In this document: piece after piece, positions 1 to 5,839 of the stretch
How positions within the stretch are numbered: the first letter of the stretch is position 1
Layout: every line of letters begins with the position of its first letter
Origin: SCUN01 sp964343975
Lineage (GTDB): Bacteria; Acidobacteriota; Vicinamibacteria; Vicinamibacterales; SCN-69-37
Direction of reading: 5' to 3'
Assembly: GCA_964343975.1 (NCBI GenBank)
Contig: CAYFLU010000123.1
Coordinates: 1 to 9,954, forward strand
DNA length: 9,954 nt
Made by a program: the position numbers and the translations under genes
The notes under the pieces: generated by a model
What the model saw: the letters and a program-made list of their open reading frames with translations, nothing else
Told to the model about the DNA's origin: nothing
The model's database searches: none

Positions 1-354
1 ATCTACGGCAACTGCATCATCATCGACCACGGCATGGGCGTGCAGTCGCTCTACGGCCACCTCTCGAGCTTCGGCGTGAAGGAAGGCGACGCGGTCGAGA
101 AGGGTCAGGAGATCGGCAAGAGCGGCATCACGGGGCTGGCCGGCGGCGATCATCTGCACTTCACGATGCTCGTGAACGGCGTGATGGTGAACCCGATCGA
201 GTGGTGGGATCCGCACTGGATCGAAGACCGCATCACGCGCAAGTTGCACGAAGACCCGAACGCGGCGCCGGCCGCGGCGCCGAAGGCCGAAGCACCGGCC
301 AAAAAGGCGCCCGCCAAAGCCAAGGCGCCGGCGAAGAAGAAGGGGAAGGGCTAG
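1..354 (+). CDS. M23 (LytM-type) metallopeptidase, C-terminal part only
   Basis: The reading frame is open from base 1 and ends at TAG (352-354); the start and N-terminal part lie outside the window. The 117 visible residues include the YGHLS motif and GDHLHF, whose HLH supplies a zinc ligand and catalytic histidine in M23 peptidases; the upstream HxxxD part would lie off the left edge. Gly-rich turns (KGQEIGKSGITG) are also typical of the family. M23 enzymes cut peptide cross-bridges of peptidoglycan in the periplasm or at the cell surface, or are inactive activators of amidases; here the visible catalytic part is intact. After NPIEWWDPHWI the protein runs into a 34-residue tail (bases 250-351) made mostly of Ala, Pro and Lys, with nine lysines. 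This basic tail is not part of the peptidase fold and may contact anionic wall polymers (inference). The gene converges on the HD gene, with 14 bp between stops. Confidence 0.9.
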   Translation: MYGNCIIIDHGMGVQSLYGHLSSFGVKEGDAVEKGQEIGKSGITGLAGGDHLHFTMLVNGVMVNPIEWWDPHWIEDRITRKLHEDPNAAPAAAPKAEAPAKKAPAKAKAPAKKKGKG

Positions 355-368
355 ACCTTCCGCGGGCG

Positions 369-950
369 TCAGCGCGCGCCGTACCAGCCGGCGTCGAACG
401 CCGCCTGCAGGCGCGGTTCAAGGTACTGCCACAGCGCGGGGCATCCGGCTTCGATCTGCGCGCGCACGCGCTTCACCACGCGCTCGTGCGTGATGCCGTT
501 CTCGATCCAGCTCTGGCCGTTGTTGTTGAGGTTCAGCAGCACGGGCATCGCGCGATCCATCGCGTTGGCAAACTTCGACGCCGCCGTCTCGCCCGCCTCG
601 AACTCCTGCCACAGGGCCAGAAATTCCGACGCGCGCGGTTCCCCGACGATCGAGAAGATGCGCGTGACTGCGGCCAGTTCGTCGCGCTTCCGCTCCTGCC
701 AGCCGCCTTCCACGAACGCCATCGTGTCGCCGGTGTCGATCTCGCCGATGTCGTGCACGAGCAGCATCCTCGTCACGTAGTCGATGTTGATCGGCTCCGC
801 CGACAGATGCGCCAGCGACGACGCGAGCAGCGCGAGCTGCCAGCTGTGTTCGGCGGAATTCTCGTACCGGTCGAGCCCGAGCGGCTTCACCTTACGGGTG
901 ACGCCCTTCAGTTTGTCGATTTCCAGGATGAAGTCGACGATGTGCTGCAT
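369..950 (-). CDS. HD-domain phosphohydrolase, YfbR/HDDC2-like (probable 5'-deoxynucleotidase)
   Basis: A 193-residue protein, full length for the small HD-domain family that includes YfbR and HDDC2, which remove the 5'-phosphate from deoxyribonucleoside monophosphates. The metal-binding signature is complete: H35 in ENSAEHSW, H66-D67 in LVHDIGEIDTGD, and D132 in AMDRAMP. E70 and D72 after the HD pair match the acidic residues of this subgroup. There is no signal peptide or membrane segment, so it should act in the cytosol in nucleotide-pool turnover. The ATG at 948-950 has only a weak purine-rich stretch (AGGTG) about 14 nt upstream. The gene lies 41 bp downstream of the cupin gene on the same strand and is the last of the minus-strand run. 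The exact substrate is inferred from family resemblance; another small phosphorylated metabolite is possible. Confidence 0.85.
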   Translation of the reverse strand: MQHIVDFILEIDKLKGVTRKVKPLGLDRYENSAEHSWQLALLASSLAHLSAEPINIDYVTRMLLVHDIGEIDTGDTMAFVEGGWQERKRDELAAVTRIFSIVGEPRASEFLALWQEFEAGETAASKFANAMDRAMPVLLNLNNNGQSWIENGITHERVVKRVRAQIEAGCPALWQYLEPRLQAAFDAGWYGAR

Positions 951-991
951 CGGTCTAGTGAATCACACCTCAGCAACGATCGGTGTGCCCC

Positions 992-1321
992 TCAGTCGAC
1001 GATGAAGAGCGTGGCGCCGGTCGGCGTCGATGAACGATGGGCCATGTCGTTGTCGGCGACCTGGTAGCTCATGCCTGGCCGCAGCGTGACCGTGCGGCCG
1101 TCTTTCAGCTCGGTATGCAGCTCGCCTGAGAGGCAGAGGAGGATGTGCCCCTTTTCGCACCAGTGGTCGGCGAGGTAGCCCGCGGAGTATTCGACCATGC
1201 GCACACGCACGTCGCCGCACTGGCGGGTGCGCCACCGCGCCATGCCGGTGATGCCCGGATGTTCCGTCGGCGCGATCGTCGACCAGTCGGTGGTGTCGAA
1301 GGGGATGTTGGTGAGCCGCAT
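992..1321 (-). CDS. DHCW-motif cupin-fold protein
   Basis: A 109-residue single-domain cupin. The segment GYLADHWCEKGHILLCLSGE contains D52, H53, W54 and C55, the residues for which the DHCW-motif cupin family is named, followed by H59 and E67 of the first cupin motif. The second motif is RPGMSYQVADNDMAHRSST with H95. The family is small, cytosolic and has no firmly assigned reaction; the His/Glu set suggests a metal site. The frame stays open upstream to 1498, but that part overlaps the PAS gene and reads as arginine-rich shadow sequence, so I take the ATG at 1319-1321. A GAGGTG stretch abuts this ATG, too close for an ideal ribosome site. The gene lies 29 bp after the PAS stop and 41 bp before the HD start, consistent with co-transcription. 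Confidence 0.85.
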   Translation of the reverse strand: MRLTNIPFDTTDWSTIAPTEHPGITGMARWRTRQCGDVRVRMVEYSAGYLADHWCEKGHILLCLSGELHTELKDGRTVTLRPGMSYQVADNDMAHRSSTPTGATLFIVD

Positions 1322-1350
1322 CACCTCAGTGTAGCGGTTCGACGCGGAGG

Positions 1351-1989
1351 CTAGCGCTTGGCGGACTCGTCGAGCATCTCGCTCGCGCAGTGCGTGCAGA
1401 TGCCGTGCGTCAGCTGGATGTCGGGCCGGCGCGCGAAGTACTGATCCACCGTGTGCCACTGGCCCGCATCGTCGCGAATGCGGTGGCACCATGCGCACAT
1501 CGGCAGCAGCGCGCGCAGTTCCTTCAGTTGCTGCAATGCGGTTTCGGCGACCTGGCGGGCGTCACGCGCCTCGGCTTCGGCCTGCTTCATGCGCGTGACG
1601 TCGGTCACGAGCACGTAGAAGCCGACAACGCCGGTGTCGTCGATTTTCGGGATGTAGTTGGCGAGGCTGTGCCGGGTGGGGCCGCCGGCCGGGTTCGGAA
1701 TTTCGCGCTCGAACTGCTGCGGCTCGCCGCGCAGTGCGGCTTCGATGTACGGACGGTTGAGCGCGTAGATCGGACCGAGCAGATCCTGCAAGGTGCGGCC
1801 GATCAGCTGGTCGGGGTGCACGCCGAACCACTGCTCGTACGCGCGGTTGGCGAAGACGCAGCGCTGATCGCGGTCCCAGAGGGCCAGCATGCACGGCACG
1901 GCGTCGAGGACGCCGCGGGCGACGAGGTGTTCCGCTTCGGTGAGCGCGAGCCGCTGTTGCAGTTCCGTGACGCCTGTCATGCCCGACAT
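1351..1989 (-). CDS. PAS-domain protein with C-terminal CxxC/HGICxxC module
   Basis: About 212 residues from the chosen ATG (1987-1989). A PAS domain covers roughly residues 23-135 (core: LALWDRDQRCVFANRAYEQW, then GFYVLVTDVTRMKQ). A charged, probably coiled-coil linker follows (about 135-160). The end is a short module with C165-AW-C168, RIRDDAGQW and H195-GI-C198-TH-C201. Modules of the form CxWCxxIRDDxGxW...HGICxxC recur at the C-terminus of PAS, response-regulator and diguanylate-cyclase proteins, and the four cysteines could hold a metal ion (inference). No histidine kinase, GGDEF, EAL or helix-turn-helix domain is present, so the output partner is unknown. There is no transmembrane segment. 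The start is uncertain: an in-frame ATG at 1978-1980 is also possible, neither has a clear Shine-Dalgarno, and the upstream extension to 2247 overlaps DUF3088 and looks non-coding. Confidence 0.8.
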   Translation of the reverse strand: MSGMTGVTELQQRLALTEAEHLVARGVLDAVPCMLALWDRDQRCVFANRAYEQWFGVHPDQLIGRTLQDLLGPIYALNRPYIEAALRGEPQQFEREIPNPAGGPTRHSLANYIPKIDDTGVVGFYVLVTDVTRMKQAEAEARDARQVAETALQQLKELRALLPMCAWCHRIRDDAGQWHTVDQYFARRPDIQLTHGICTHCASEMLDESAKR

Positions 1990-2027
1990 GCCGTTGCCAT
2001 TGTGCCACGACCCGGCGATGTGCCGTT

Positions 2028-2043
2028 CGTTTGAAGTCAAACG
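2028..2043. repeat. Perfect inverted repeat (6-bp stem, 4-nt loop) upstream of the PAS gene
   Basis: CGTTTG at 2028-2033 pairs with CAAACG at 2038-2043 around an AAGT loop. An alternative, larger pairing joins TGCCGTT (2021-2027) with AACGGCA (2040-2046). On the minus strand it lies in the 107-bp gap between the DUF3088 stop and the PAS start, about 38 nt before the PAS ATG. It could be an operator or a leader hairpin. There is no T-run after it, so it is not a classical terminator. Confidence 0.5.
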
Positions 2044-2056
2044 GCAACATGGCCGT

Positions 2057-2076
2057 GCCGGTGCTCCGGCACCGGC
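2057..2076 (-). terminator. Hairpin after DUF3088 stop, possible terminator without U-tract
   Basis: GCCGGTGC (2057-2064) pairs perfectly with GCACCGGC (2069-2076) around a 4-nt loop, an all-Watson-Crick 8-bp GC-rich stem. On the minus strand it begins about 20 nt after the DUF3088 stop codon, where a transcript end would be expected. No run of T follows, so intrinsic termination is not proven; it may instead protect the 3' end of the mRNA or work with the second hairpin at 2028-2043. Confidence 0.4.
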
Positions 2077-2096
2077 GTCTCCATGGGTGCGTCGGC

Positions 2097-2456
2097 TTAC
2101 ACGTGTACGTGGCTGATGCCGTACGCGGCGATGAGGTAGGCGATGATCGCGGGCGGATCCGTGCAGAACTGACGACCGGTCGTGGCGCTCGTCTGCAGCA
2201 GCGCCGCATGGGCGTTCACGCGCGGTGCGACGACGAGCGTCGGGCAATTCTGATGCGCCTCGCCCAGGAGCTCAACGAGCCACTCGCGCGGCTTGTCGAA
2301 CGCGACGTAGTGGACGTCGATGTGCTCACGCAGAATCGGAAAGTAGCTCAACACGCCTTCGATCGTGGCGCAGTCCTGGCAGAAGAACGGGCCGGGGCCC
2401 TGTGAGGCGTCGTGGAAGTTCGCGGTCAGGAGGAAGAGCTGGTCTTTGGTCGTCAT
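2097..2456 (-). CDS. DUF3088 family protein (thioredoxin-like fold, CxxC)
   Basis: A 119-residue cytosolic protein recognised as DUF3088 from its layout: KDQLFLLTANF at the N-terminus, FFCQDCATIEGVLSYFP with a CxxC pair (C26, C29), a central CPTLVVAP strand, then a C-terminal FCTDPPAIIAYLIAAYG helix. This order resembles a small thioredoxin/glutathione-transferase N-terminal fold, where the CxxC sits at the start of helix 1 and a Pro follows the central strand. A redox or cysteine-adduct role is plausible, but the family has no established function. I chose the ATG at 2454-2456; a GTG six bases upstream (2460-2462) would add two residues and has an AGGG at better spacing, so either start is possible. 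The gene follows DUF2071 by 33-39 bp. Confidence 0.8.
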   Translation of the reverse strand: MTTKDQLFLLTANFHDASQGPGPFFCQDCATIEGVLSYFPILREHIDVHYVAFDKPREWLVELLGEAHQNCPTLVVAPRVNAHAALLQTSATTGRQFCTDPPAIIAYLIAAYGISHVHV

Positions 2457-2495
2457 CGGCACACTGCCCTGTAGGGTATCGCGTCCGATCGCGTT

Positions 2496-3294
2496 TCAGT
2501 CGATCGCGCGCGGTGGCAGTTGCACGAGAAACTCCGTGCGCGGCTGGATCAGCACGCTGTGCGCGTTCGCCTGTTCGCTGAACGGCACAAGGCCGAGCCG
2601 GTCGAGCAGGCCAACGCGCGCGTACTGCACGGTTCCGGGATCCGGCGTCAACCGCTCGTGCCACACGCGGTACGAGCCCAGGCGACCGTCGCGGCGGTAG
2701 TAGTACCCCGCCAGCGGGTGCGTCAGCACGGTGATCGCCTGGTCGATGTCGTCGAAGCCCGGCAGATGTATCGCACCGCCGGGCGTGTGCACGAGCTCGA
2801 GCTCGGCCGGCGCCCAGGCGCTCGTCGTGGTCATCCGATACCGCGTGTAGCGGCCCGTCGCGTCCTCGGCGCAGTCGATCGTGAACGTGCCGTGGTGCCA
2901 CGGCAACCGCCAGAGCAGGCGCGGAATCGCAACCGTCCACGACCCCAGCGTCGTGCCCAAAAACCAGACCGCCCGCTCGCCTGTCGTGCGATCGACGATG
3001 TAGATCCGGTAGTTGGTCTGGCCGAAACGCCAGCGGGGGCTGGGACAATGCGCGGCGCGNNNNNNNNNNNNNNNNNNNNNNNNNNNNNNNNNNNNNNNNN
3101 NNNNNNNNNNNNNNNNNNNNNNNNNNNNNNNNNNNNNNNNNNNNNNNNNNNNNNNNNNNGCGCGGCGCGCCGTCGATCGTGACGAGGTCGAGGTCGAATC
3201 GCGGGTGAATGAGCGGTCGCACGCGCTCGGGCGGCACAGCATAGGTGACGAGCGCGAAGTGGCGCAGAGTCGTGATCGCGTCGATCGCACTCAC
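2496..3294 (-). CDS. DUF2071 family protein, interrupted by an assembly gap
   Basis: The 45 N-terminal residues (3160-3294) contain LRHFALVTYAVPPERVRPLI, and the 187 C-terminal residues (2496-3059) contain RFGQTNYRIYIVDR, AVWFLGTTLGSWTV, GSYRVWHERL and LGLVPFSEQANAHSVLIQ, all characteristic of DUF2071. The family has a beta-rich fold and no assigned reaction. Both halves end exactly on codon boundaries at the gap, but the 100-N spacer is not a multiple of three, so a naive translation shifts frame; I treat the gene as one intact CDS. Compared with the family from memory, perhaps 20-25 residues are missing. The start is a GTG at 3292-3294 that overlaps the TGA of the YdeI-like gene (GTGA), a translational-coupling arrangement. 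No signal peptide is seen. Confidence 0.8.
3060..3159. other. Assembly gap (100 N)
   Basis: Exactly 100 N lie inside the DUF2071 gene, a conventional placeholder for a scaffold join of unknown size. The same 10-mer, GCGCGGCGCG, stands immediately on both sides (3050-3059 and 3160-3169), as is common where an assembler breaks at a repeated or GC-extreme word. Confidence 0.98.
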
Positions 3295-3920
3295 GACGTC
3301 TTCCGCGCCTTCGCCTTCTTCGCCTGCGGCACGATGGTCTGGCCCTTTGCGAGCATCGCCACGATCTCGCGGATCTTCTTCGCGCGGCCGTCCGGCGTTT
3401 TCATGTTGTTCGTGCGAAACGTGATGGCGAAGAGGTTCGTCTTGCTGAGGGTCTTGAACGTCTTCGACGCGCGCGGGTTGGCGCGAATGGCCGCGGCGAG
3501 GTCCTGCGGGATCGACGCGGCGCTCGCACTGCGGATCGGCGCATAGGCTGCGTCCCAGCGGCCGTCGGCTTTGGCCAGGTCCACATGCTTCTGCCCGTGC
3601 GGCGTCATGCGGCCGGCCTTCGTGAGCCGCGCGATGTTCTCGCGGTTCACCTGGCTCCACAGGCTCTTGAGGCCGCGCGGCGTGAACCGCTGCAGGAACG
3701 ACCGCTCGTCGAACGACTTGCGGATCGCATCGATCCAGCCCCAGCACAACGCGATGTCGAGGGCTTCGAGATGCGTGACGGTCTCGAGGCCCGAGTCTTT
3801 CTTGTGCACCTTCAACCAGATCTCGGTCTCTCGGTCGTGATGCGCGGACAGCCACGCCTCGAACGCCGCCGCGTCGCGGAAGGCGCGGATCTTTCTGGGA
3901 TCGGGAACGATGGGTGGCAT
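3291..3920 (-). CDS. YdeI/OmpD-associated family protein
   Basis: A 209-residue protein of the YdeI/OmpD-associated family. The diagnostic block ALCWGWIDAIRKSFDERSF (about residues 57-75, including C59, W60 and D64) is followed by LQRFTPR, WSQVNRENIARLTKAGRM and the C-terminal helical part ending in a lysine-rich tail. In enterobacteria YdeI has been linked to resistance to antimicrobial peptides and hydrogen peroxide, but the molecular role is not settled and I would not transfer it here. There is no signal peptide. The ATG at 3918-3920 lacks a clear Shine-Dalgarno. The stop (TGA, 3291-3293) overlaps the GTG start of DUF2071, so the pair is probably translated together. Upstream lies the hairpin-rich 92-bp spacer. 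Confidence 0.88.
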   Translation of the reverse strand: MPPIVPDPRKIRAFRDAAAFEAWLSAHHDRETEIWLKVHKKDSGLETVTHLEALDIALCWGWIDAIRKSFDERSFLQRFTPRGLKSLWSQVNRENIARLTKAGRMTPHGQKHVDLAKADGRWDAAYAPIRSASAASIPQDLAAAIRANPRASKTFKTLSKTNLFAITFRTNNMKTPDGRAKKIREIVAMLAKGQTIVPQAKKAKARKTS

Positions 3921-3928
3921 AGGGTCAT

Positions 3929-3950
3929 CCCGGGGCCTGAAGGCCCCGGG
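3929..3950. repeat. Perfect 10-bp inverted repeat in the 3921-4012 spacer
   Basis: CCCGGGGCCT (3929-3938) and AGGCCCCGGG (3941-3950) are exact reverse complements separated by only GA. The transcript in either direction would fold into a very stable GC hairpin. It lies 8 bp upstream of the YdeI-like start codon on the minus strand, so it could also mask translation initiation. It lacks a T-run and is not a textbook terminator. Confidence 0.75.
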
Positions 3951-3973
3951 CTCCAGCGGCCTCGGGCTCCAGC
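3947..3973. repeat. Direct repeat of an 11-mer (CGGGCTCCAGC x2)
   Basis: CGGGCTCCAGC occurs at 3947-3957 and again at 3963-3973, a 16-bp period, between the two hairpins of this spacer. The first copy shares bases with the right arm of the hairpin at 3929-3950. The arrangement fits a composite intergenic repeat unit rather than random sequence. Confidence 0.7.
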
Positions 3974-3988
3974 TCTCCGACGAGGTTC

Positions 3989-4008
3989 GCCGGCCTTGAC
4001 GGGCCGGC
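3989..4008 (-). terminator. Inverted repeat just after the amidohydrolase stop, possible terminator
   Basis: GCCGGCC (3989-3995) pairs with GGCCGGC (4002-4008) around the 6-nt loop TTGACG. On the minus strand the stem begins about 5 nt after the TAG of the secreted amidohydrolase (4013-4015), the right place for a transcript-end structure. No T-tract follows. It may belong to the same repeat unit as the 3929-3950 hairpin. Confidence 0.45.
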
Positions 4009-4012
4009 CAGC

Positions 4013-5812
4013 CTACTTCTTATAGACGATCTTGCCGCCGACGATCGTGTAGAGCACCTGCGCGCTCTTGATCTCCTCGTCGGGCACCTTCGTGATGTCT
4101 TTCGACAACACGGTGATGTCGGCGAGTTTGCCCATGGTCAGCGAGCCGAGAATGTCTTCCTGGAACGACGCGAACGCGTTGTTGTACGTGTAGCTCTTCA
4201 GCGCCTCGAGGCGGCTCATCTTCTGATCGCCGTAGAACACCATGCCGCTCGCCGTCTTGCGCGTCACGGCGCTGTAGTAGTTCGGAATCGGGTCCACGTC
4301 TTCCACCGGCGTGTCGCTGCCGTTGTTGATGATCGCGCCGCTCTTCATGAGCTTCTGCCACACGTACGCGCCTTCTTCCGCGCGCTTCTCGCCGAGACGC
4401 GCGAGCACGTACAGCGCATCCGACGTGCAGTGCACCGTCTGCATCGACGCGATCACGCCCATCAGGAAGAACCGCGGAATGTCGGGCGCGCTGATGTGCT
4501 GCGCGTGCTCCACCCGCCACCGCTGCGCCTTCATCGCCGCCGTGTCGAGGCCCGCGTTCTTGAACGCTTCTTCATAGATATCAAGCGTGACGCGATTGGC
4601 CTTGTCCCCAATGGCGTGCGTGTTGAGCTGATAGTGATGCTCGAGCGCGAGCTTCGCCGTCGCCTTCACGTCGGGAATCGGCGCCGTGTTGAGACCCGAG
4701 CTGTCGGGCTTGTCCGCGTACGGCTCGAGCAGCCACGCGCCGCGGCTGCCGAGCGCACCGTCGAAGTGCACCTTGATCGACCGCACGGTGAGGTGATTGT
4801 CGAGCCCGCCAACCATCCGGTACTTGTCGAGGTTGGCCGCGAGTGTCGCCGGCGAGCCGTCCACCATCACATACATGCGCGTGTTCAGCTTGCCCGCCGT
4901 GATGGCCTCGCGATACCGGTCCACCTGCGAGAAGCCGACGCCCGCATCGTGAAACGCCGTGATGCCCTTCGCCGCCAGCTCCTGATCCGCCAGCTCGATC
5001 ACGCGCAGATTGCGCGCCGCCGTCTCCGCCGCCGTCGGCGCCGGCTCACCCACGCCGCGCTTGATGAGCCCGCTCGCGCGCTCGCGCAAGAGCCCCGTGG
5101 GATTGCCGTCCGTGTCCCGGAGAATCTCGCCGCCGTTCGGATTCGGTGTGTCTTTGGTGATGCCCGACAGCTTCAGCGCCAGGCCATTTGCGAAACTCGC
5201 ATGGCCGCTCGCGTGCGTCAGGACCACCGGATTGTTCGGCGCCACCGCATCGAGCGACGCGTGCAGCGGAAACCCTTCCACGTTCGGCGACGGCGTCTTG
5301 GACCACTTCTCCTGATGCCAGCCGCGACCCACGATCCACTGGCCCGGCCGCGCCTTCTTCGCCGCCTCCGCCACCATCGCCACGATCTCGTCCCAGCTCT
5401 TGGTCGGCATGAGCTCGAGCCCGAGCTTGGCTTCGCCAATGCCCGTGAAGTGCCCGTGCCCTTCGACGAACCCCGGCATGACGAACGCGCCGTTGAGCTC
5501 GATGACCTTCGTGGTCTTGGTGATGTAGCGCTGGATGTCGAGGTTGCTGCCGACGTAGAGGATCTTCCCCGCCGCCACCGCCACCGCCTCGCCCTCCGGC
5601 TTCGCGTCGTCCATCGTGACCACCCGGCCACCGACGAGCACGAGATCAGCCGCGGGCGGCTGCGTCACCGGCATCTTCGTCGAGCTGCCGGTGCCGGTGC
5701 CTTGCCCGGTCGTCTGCGCGCCGCCGCGTCCGCGACCCTGCGCGGCGATGAGACCCACAACAGAGACAACGATGACCGCGACAATCGAGAGCGTGCGTTT
5801 CATGACGCTCAT
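4013..5812 (-). CDS. Secreted amidohydrolase, YtcJ-like (Amidohydro_3 family)
   Basis: A 599-residue metal-dependent hydrolase of the amidohydrolase superfamily. The N-terminus has a KR pair and a hydrophobic stretch (about residues 8-24), a likely Sec signal or anchor, followed by a Gly/Gln/Thr-rich linker (about 26-50). The small beta-sandwich starts at ADLVLVGGRVVTMDD. Metal and active-site candidates are H119 and H121 (EGHGHF), K347 (SIKVHFDGALGSRGAW), H399 (NTHAIGDKAN), H436 (VEHAQHI) and D500 (NNGSDTP), the usual set and order for this subgroup. YtcJ-like proteins are predicted to open amide or ester bonds, but substrates are mostly unknown; the signal suggests a periplasmic site. An in-frame ATG at 5801-5803 would give MKRTLS, also a good signal peptide; neither start has a clear ribosome site. 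The 488-residue gene ends 27 bp upstream. Confidence 0.9.
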   Translation of the reverse strand: MSVMKRTLSIVAVIVVSVVGLIAAQGRGRGGAQTTGQGTGTGSSTKMPVTQPPAADLVLVGGRVVTMDDAKPEGEAVAVAAGKILYVGSNLDIQRYITKTTKVIELNGAFVMPGFVEGHGHFTGIGEAKLGLELMPTKSWDEIVAMVAEAAKKARPGQWIVGRGWHQEKWSKTPSPNVEGFPLHASLDAVAPNNPVVLTHASGHASFANGLALKLSGITKDTPNPNGGEILRDTDGNPTGLLRERASGLIKRGVGEPAPTAAETAARNLRVIELADQELAAKGITAFHDAGVGFSQVDRYREAITAGKLNTRMYVMVDGSPATLAANLDKYRMVGGLDNHLTVRSIKVHFDGALGSRGAWLLEPYADKPDSSGLNTAPIPDVKATAKLALEHHYQLNTHAIGDKANRVTLDIYEEAFKNAGLDTAAMKAQRWRVEHAQHISAPDIPRFFLMGVIASMQTVHCTSDALYVLARLGEKRAEEGAYVWQKLMKSGAIINNGSDTPVEDVDPIPNYYSAVTRKTASGMVFYGDQKMSRLEALKSYTYNNAFASFQEDILGSLTMGKLADITVLSKDITKVPDEEIKSAQVLYTIVGGKIVYKK

Positions 5813-5839
5813 TCTAGAACGCGCGGAGGCGCGGCGCGT

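Noticed and set aside
1322..1498. N-terminal extension of the cupin gene
   Set aside because: It overlaps the 3' part of the PAS gene and reads as low-complexity Arg/Ala/His sequence. The recognised cupin family begins near the ATG at 1321.
1990..2247. N-terminal extension of the PAS gene
   Set aside because: The extension overlaps the DUF3088 coding region, is arginine-rich and runs through the two hairpins; nothing in it resembles a domain.
2481..2510. Two copies of CGATCGCG near the DUF2071 stop, considered as an operator or HIP1-like site
   Set aside because: Words containing CGATCG recur through the coding regions of this GC-rich window, so two nearby copies are not notable.
3295..3855. 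Upstream open extension of the DUF2071 frame across the YdeI-like gene
   Set aside because: It is out of frame with the well-supported YdeI-like protein and shows only Arg/Pro/His-rich shadow sequence; the GTG at 3294 is the natural start.
369..3920. The run of small proteins (HD, cupin, PAS, DUF3088, DUF2071, YdeI) considered as a novel defence or toxin-antitoxin system
   Set aside because: There is no nuclease, NTPase, toxin fold or membrane effector among them. The families are common scattered accessory genes, and the spacing does not show one conserved module.
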